Assembly (NCBI GenBank): GCA_020636255.1 | Contig: JACJYE010000010.1 | Location: 273,564-337,563 of the forward strand | Source of the DNA: Lewinellaceae bacterium | GTDB lineage: Bacteria > Bacteroidota > Bacteroidia > Chitinophagales > Saprospiraceae | Direction of reading: 5' to 3' | Length of the DNA stretch: 64,000 bases | Part shown: piece by piece, positions 60,682 to 64,000 of the stretch | How the letters are laid out: each line of letters starts with the position of its first letter | Numbering within the stretch: position 1 is the stretch's first letter | Notes under the pieces: model-generated | What the model was told of the DNA's origin: nothing | What the model saw: the letters and a program-made list of their open reading frames with translations, nothing else | Database searches by the model: none | Position numbers and translations under genes: made by a program

Positions 60682-60771
60682 TTGGGTGGGAGGGAAAAGG
60701 TTACCTGCAGAAAGTTTGGAAGGGCTTGTATTGTTTGATAATCTTACTTTTTGGTTTGATAGTCATTAACG

Positions 60772-60798
60772 TTGCCTATGCTTGCAGGTGTAATTTTG
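60772..60798 (+). promoter_or_regulatory. Candidate promoter of the cupin lipoprotein
   Basis: TTG (60772-60774) and TAATTTTG (60791-60798) are separated by 16 bases, a fair Bacteroidota -33/-7 pair, 65 bases before the ATG at 60864 and between the divergent AraC and cupin genes. Confidence 0.45.
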
Positions 60799-60863
60799 CA
60801 TTGTAATACTGAGAAAGCGGAAATCGAACAAAACAAGAACTTGACCAATAAAGCAGTTTGATC

Positions 60864-61352
60864 ATGAAAAGAAGCGCCATGAAAATAGCAACCGCCGCCG
60901 TCATCACATGCGCCCTGTTCCTTTTGAATGCCTGTAGCCAAAAGGATACCGATCAGGAAGCCCTTGGGGAAGCCATTTTTCCGCAAGGGCAAAAAGGGCC
61001 TGCCGAATACTTTACCGGCAATGCCTACAACTACGGATTAGTTCCTGCGGATTCGGCCTTCACCACGCTGGTGGGGAACGTCTATTTCGAGCCGGGAGCT
61101 AGAAGCAACTGGCATACCCATCCGGCCGGACAGATCCTGATCATAACCGCCGGTGTCGGTTATTACCAGGAAGAAGGCAAACCGAAGCAAATTATGCGAA
61201 AAGGAGACGTGGTGAAATGCCCCCCAGAGGTGAAGCACTGGCACGGTGCAAGCCCGGACACGGGTTTGCAGCAAATGTACATTGTTCCGAATACAGAGAA
61301 AGGTATTGTAAATTGGATGGAGCCGGTTACGAAAGAAGAATATGAAAGGTGA
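60864..61352 (+). CDS. Cupin-domain lipoprotein
   Basis: A 162-residue protein starting at the ATG at 60864 (a TTG at 60858 is the alternative). It has a lipoprotein signal (AAVITCALFLLNAC, lipidation Cys near residue 22) and a single cupin barrel. Metal-binding motifs are visible: ARSNWHTHPAGQILIIT (His-x-His plus a later Gln in place of the usual Glu) and PPEVKHWHGASPDTGLQQM with His residues. The family (YhhW/carboxymuconolactone-associated cupins) is usually cytoplasmic; lipidation and export are less usual. Divergent from the AraC gene, which may regulate it. The substrate is unknown. Confidence 0.85.
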   Translation: MKRSAMKIATAAVITCALFLLNACSQKDTDQEALGEAIFPQGQKGPAEYFTGNAYNYGLVPADSAFTTLVGNVYFEPGARSNWHTHPAGQILIITAGVGYYQEEGKPKQIMRKGDVVKCPPEVKHWHGASPDTGLQQMYIVPNTEKGIVNWMEPVTKEEYER

Positions 61353-61432
61353 AGCAAGCCTTATCTCAGTGCCATGACCGGTAATAGGCCGAGGGCAGCC
61401 ACCATTAAAGTTATTCCAGCCAGGCCAACGGT

Positions 61433-62368
61433 ATGATAAAGAAAAAACACAGAGGGATTGTTGCGGTCATATCGGCCAATACCATTTTCGGCCTGAACAT
61501 TCCCGTCACCAAATCATTGATCGCCCATTGGATGACACCCATGGGCTATACCATTACCAGGATGTTCTTTGGAACGATAATATTCTGGCTGATTGGCTCC
61601 TTTTTCAAAAAAGAAAAAGTGGCTGGCAGAGATTTGCTCATGATGATGGCTGGTGGCCTTTTGGGCTATCTGGGTACCCAGTTCCTGTTTTCCCAATCGC
61701 TGGAGCATACGACCCCGGTTATTTTCTCATTGCTGATGGCCCTGACACCTGTGGCCGTGCTGTTGCTATCCACCGTTTTTCTAAAAGAAGTTGTTTCAGG
61801 GCAAAAAGTAGCAGGGATATGCCTAAGCATCTCGGGGGCATTTTTAATCATCCTGCATAGCAAAGGCGGAAGTGCCGGTTCCAGTAATTATCTGGGGATA
61901 CTGTTTGCCCTATTATGTGTATTGTCATATGCGGGGTACATGGTCCTCACCAGGGAAATATCCATCAAATACCATCCCTTAACGGTGGCAAAATGGATGT
62001 TCCTATTTTCAGCATTGGCCGTGTTGCCGTTCAGTTTTTCCGAGCTACCCGGTCAAAAAATCTATTCTGGTGAAAGTAGTGCCCACTCATTTTGCTTATT
62101 GGCGTTTGCGTTGTTGTTCTCGACGAGTATAGCCTTTTTTCTCATGCCGTATGCGCTGAAAAAACTGGAAGCCAGCACGGTAAGCATCTTCATGAATTTG
62201 CAGCCCGTCGTAGCCTCGGTTGTGGCAATTGTAGTGGGGCAGGATATATTTACCTGGGATAAAGTTTTGGCGGCAACGTTAGTATTGGCAGGAGTTTATC
62301 TGGTATCATTGAAAGGAGCAAATCGGGAAACCGGTGCCGAAGCGGATGTGGCAAGGGAAATGGTATAA
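61433..62368 (+). CDS. EamA/DMT-family transporter
   Basis: A 311-residue inner-membrane protein with ten TM segments arranged as two EamA repeats (IVAVISANTIFGLNIPVTKS first; YLGILFALLCVLSYAGYMVL second). Motifs HWMTPMGYTITRMFFG and LGYLGTQFLFSQSLEHTTPV fit the drug/metabolite exporter superfamily. The protein ends in a short polar tail. Substrates range from amino acids to drugs, and none can be chosen here. It lies 80 bases after the cupin gene and is followed by a hairpin shared with the tRNA fragment. Confidence 0.9.
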   Translation: MIKKKHRGIVAVISANTIFGLNIPVTKSLIAHWMTPMGYTITRMFFGTIIFWLIGSFFKKEKVAGRDLLMMMAGGLLGYLGTQFLFSQSLEHTTPVIFSLLMALTPVAVLLLSTVFLKEVVSGQKVAGICLSISGAFLIILHSKGGSAGSSNYLGILFALLCVLSYAGYMVLTREISIKYHPLTVAKWMFLFSALAVLPFSFSELPGQKIYSGESSAHSFCLLAFALLFSTSIAFFLMPYALKKLEASTVSIFMNLQPVVASVVAIVVGQDIFTWDKVLAATLVLAGVYLVSLKGANRETGAEADVAREMV

Positions 62369-62390
62369 GGCATACGGTCAATAAAGAAAA

Positions 62391-62414
62391 GAGCCACTGC
62401 TGTAACAGTGGCTC
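62391..62414. terminator. Bidirectional terminator, original terminator of tRNA-Pro
   Basis: GAGCCACTG (62391-62399) and CAGTGGCTC (62406-62414) form a perfect 9-bp stem. On the minus strand it is followed by TTTTCTTT, so it ends transcription coming from the tRNA side; the plus side (EamA) has only a weak T-rich tail. Confidence 0.75.
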
Positions 62415-62424
62415 TTGGCCTTTC

Positions 62425-62469
62425 GTCGGGGTAGCAGGATTCGAACCTGCGGCCCCCTGCTCCCAAAGC
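62425..62469 (-). tRNA. 3' fragment of tRNA-Pro(TGG), probable attachment-site remnant
   Basis: On the minus strand the sequence reads from a tRNA anticodon loop with TGG (CTTTGGGAGC), through GCAGG and the variable loop, the T arm GCAGG-TTCGAAT-CCTGC, and the acceptor strand TACCCCGA. The 5' half (acceptor start, D arm and the 5' side of the anticodon stem) is missing: upstream sequence does not pair and differs from tRNA-Pro. It is therefore the displaced 3' end left by an element that inserted in the gene, not a working tRNA. Confidence 0.85.
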
Positions 62470-62549
62470 TCCACATCCGTGGTGCGATATGTTTTCAAGT
62501 ATTCATAAATCGTTGAAAATCAATGTTTATTTTTCCAGATGAGGCCAAA

Positions 62550-62574
62550 TTGAACCAGATTAAAGCTATATTTG
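62550..62574 (+). promoter_or_regulatory. Candidate integrase promoter
   Basis: TTG (62550-62552) and TATATTTG (62567-62574) make a -33/-7 pair with 14 bases between. It lies 42 bases before the chosen integrase start and next to a tandem 11-mer TTGTTTGAAAA (62572-62593). Confidence 0.4.
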
Positions 62575-62593
62575 TTTGAAAATTGTTTGAAAA
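62572..62593 (+). repeat. 11-bp tandem repeat at the integrase promoter
   Basis: TTGTTTGAAAA occurs twice head to tail (62572-62582 and 62583-62593), overlapping the -7 region of the integrase promoter. It may be a binding site for the integrase or a regulator. Confidence 0.55.
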
Positions 62594-62615
62594 TTTTCAG
62601 CAAACACGATTTTTT

Positions 62616-63830
62616 ATGGCATTGACTTCAAAAATCTTTCTGGACGATAGGCGTACAAAAAAGGATGGTACTCAACCCCTCAAGCTCCGTATTACAATTG
62701 ACCGTAAATCTATTGAAATACCACTTGGCTACACAATCCAGCCAGCTTATTGGGACGATGCAAAGAAAGAGGTAAAAAAGAATTACCCAGCCGTTCAAAA
62801 TGTAACCCGATTAAACAACCTCATCAAAAAACGCCATTCCGATGCGGTCGAAAAGGTAATCCAGCTTGAAGATAGCGGTGAAATCAATGTCCTTTCTATG
62901 AAGGACATCAAGAACCGCATCACTGGTAAGCGTGATGAAACCTTCATCCTTGAATTTACAAACTCCATCATTGAGGAATTGGAGGAGGGGGGCAAAGTCG
63001 GAAACGCACGGGTTTATAAAACCATGCGAAACAGCGTCCACACTTTCCTGAAACGCAAGGACATACCCATTAAGCAAATCACCTTCAAATGGCTCAAGAA
63101 ATACGAAGCATGGTACTTGGGAAGAGGGAACTCGGCCAATGGATTGGGGGTGAACATGAGGACGCTCCGGGCAGTCATCAACCGGGCAATTAAGCAAAAA
63201 CTCGTTTCGAGGGAAGATTACGCATTTGAACACTACCAAGTGAAAAAAGAAAAGACCCGGAAGAGGGCGGTTGCTGCAACCGACATTGAGAAAATCAAAT
63301 CTTTCGTTCCCCAGACCAAACAGCAAAAAAGAGCCAAGGATTACTTTATGATGAGTTTCTACCTCATGGGCGCTTCCTTTATTGACCTTGCCTTTCTAAA
63401 AGTAGAAAATATCAATGCGGGACGTATCGAATACAAAAGGCGCAAGACAGGCAAACTCCACAGCATCAAGATTACCGAACCACTTCAAGAGATAGTGGAT
63501 AAGTACTTGAAGGGAAAGAGAAAAGGGGACTTCATCCTGAATGTCATCAAAAGTGAGGATGTAAAAAAGCAGTACGTTAATGTCAGGGATGAGTTGAGGC
63601 GCTATAACCGTCGCCTGAAAGAAATTGGTGAACTGTGCGGCCTTGAAAGTGAACTGACCAGTTATGTCGCCCGTCACTCATTTGCTACAATAGCCAAGTT
63701 CAAAGACGTGCCAGTTTCAGTCATCTCTCAGGCACTTGGGCATACCAACTTAGAAACCACAGAAACCTATCTGGCTGAATTCGACATTGCAGTTTTAGAT
63801 GATTACAATGAACTGATTATAAATCAATAG
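62616..63830 (+). CDS. Tyrosine recombinase / integrase of an integrated element
   Basis: A 404-residue integrase starting at the ATG at 62616 (an upstream TTG at 62583 is less likely). It has an N-terminal arm-binding domain (FLDDRRTKKDGTQPLKLRIT), a SAM-like core-binding domain (about 105-215), and the catalytic domain. Visible catalytic residues are Arg353 (SYVARHSFATIA), His376 (ALGHTNLETTETYL) and the nucleophile Tyr385. The first catalytic Arg is replaced by Ser254 (YLMGASFIDLAFLK), as in IntDOT-type conjugative-element integrases. The base composition is clearly AT-richer than neighbouring genes. The adjacent tRNA-Pro fragment is the likely attachment site. Confidence 0.93.
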   Translation: MALTSKIFLDDRRTKKDGTQPLKLRITIDRKSIEIPLGYTIQPAYWDDAKKEVKKNYPAVQNVTRLNNLIKKRHSDAVEKVIQLEDSGEINVLSMKDIKNRITGKRDETFILEFTNSIIEELEEGGKVGNARVYKTMRNSVHTFLKRKDIPIKQITFKWLKKYEAWYLGRGNSANGLGVNMRTLRAVINRAIKQKLVSREDYAFEHYQVKKEKTRKRAVAATDIEKIKSFVPQTKQQKRAKDYFMMSFYLMGASFIDLAFLKVENINAGRIEYKRRKTGKLHSIKITEPLQEIVDKYLKGKRKGDFILNVIKSEDVKKQYVNVRDELRRYNRRLKEIGELCGLESELTSYVARHSFATIAKFKDVPVSVISQALGHTNLETTETYLAEFDIAVLDDYNELIINQ

Positions 63831-63864
63831 GTTGAAGCAATTTCCTAAAAGTAGTGTTATCAAT

Positions 63865-64000
63865 TCAATGATGAGTCGAACAAATCTTACGCATCACCCT
63901 CTCCACCATCCGGCCGCACCGGCTGTTGCCAAACTCAAAAACATTGGCATTGGATGAAATTTTAAAGAGTACTTCCTTGATTAATATTTTTGCCCGGTGC
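63865..64000 (-). CDS. Unknown mobile-element protein, C-terminal end (partial)
   Basis: On the minus strand a frame is open from the window edge to a stop at 63865, encoding about 44 residues. It includes ILIKEVLFKISSNANVFEF, GNSRCGRMVERVMRKI and a final STHH. I do not recognise the family. Its position just after the integrase suggests part of the same element. The start is outside the window. Confidence 0.45.
   Translation of the reverse strand, partial: HRAKILIKEVLFKISSNANVFEFGNSRCGRMVERVMRKICSTHH

Noticed and set aside
62250..62498. 82-codon open frame on the minus strand with SNPATPTKG-like sequence
   Set aside because: This motif arises when a tRNA 3' end is translated; the region is the tRNA-Pro fragment and its terminator, not a protein gene.
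62425..62500. Complete tRNA gene
   Set aside because: The 5' acceptor, D arm and 5' anticodon stem are missing; upstream bases do not pair with the 3' acceptor.

Overview
The window looks like a chromosomal segment of a Bacteroidota bacterium, most likely of the Saprospiria type (Lewinella/Phaeodactylibacter-like). This is inferred from two proteins with type IX secretion (T9SS) C-terminal sorting domains, repeated TAnnTTTG-type promoter boxes, an outer-membrane beta-barrel encoded next to an ECF sigma factor, a bacillithiol-type YtxJ protein, a HmuY-like protein, and generally close housekeeping matches to that phylum. Coding density is high, and GC looks to be around 50-55% except for the last 1.5 kb.

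Layout. 1-5.6 kb: 3' end of gdhA, then a minus-strand run of aroK, a badly frameshifted Clp-type AAA+ ATPase pseudogene and a secreted subtilase. 5.7-10 kb: DUF1573 lipoprotein, yajC, a YbbR-like protein and dnaG. 10-18.3 kb: class II aldolase, thioredoxin reductase, membrane subtilase, DNA/RNA endonuclease, DUF853 ATPase, exported thioredoxin and ribD. 18.5-28.6 kb: an AP2/degenerate-HNH DNA-binding protein, an mnmD-ytxJ-lipoprotein operon, pdhB, a TSUP transporter, a phospholipase D-like enzyme, a glucosaminidase-LysM protein, a HmuY-like T9SS protein and a sterol-desaturase-family enzyme. 28.9-34.6 kb: one 1907-residue T9SS protein made of sixteen 111-residue repeats. 34.8-47.5 kb: ECF sigma factor with a TM/beta-barrel partner, a radical SAM protein, a TRAP transporter, a second glucosaminidase, a 3-hydroxyacyl-CoA dehydrogenase and a tripartite ABC-type exporter that lacks its ATPase. 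47.5-49.6 kb: an intergenic region with two perfect DnaA boxes, then dnaA. 50.7-59.7 kb: sugar (keto-glycoside or sugar-acid) catabolism genes (SDR, tandem PF06439 protein, Tat-exported Gfo/Idh/MocA oxidoreductase, GntP permease, DUF6807 protein) and an M1 aminopeptidase. 59.7-62.4 kb: TonB-C domain protein, AraC regulator, cupin lipoprotein and EamA transporter.

At 62.4 kb the chromosome is interrupted. A 3' fragment of tRNA-Pro(TGG), still followed by its terminator, sits next to a tyrosine recombinase whose base composition differs from its neighbours. This looks like the left end of an integrated element that continues past the window.

The most notable non-gene structures are a 154-bp tandem repeat rich in palindromes that supplies the C-terminus of the DUF6807 protein (58.1-58.5 kb), a nested palindromic element (38.0-38.2 kb), a hairpin enclosing the start codon of the gene at 22.7 kb, and the tRNA/integrase junction. 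No CRISPR array, rRNA gene, complete tRNA or insertion sequence was seen. No clearly new defence or secretion system could be shown; the unusual items are described individually in the findings.
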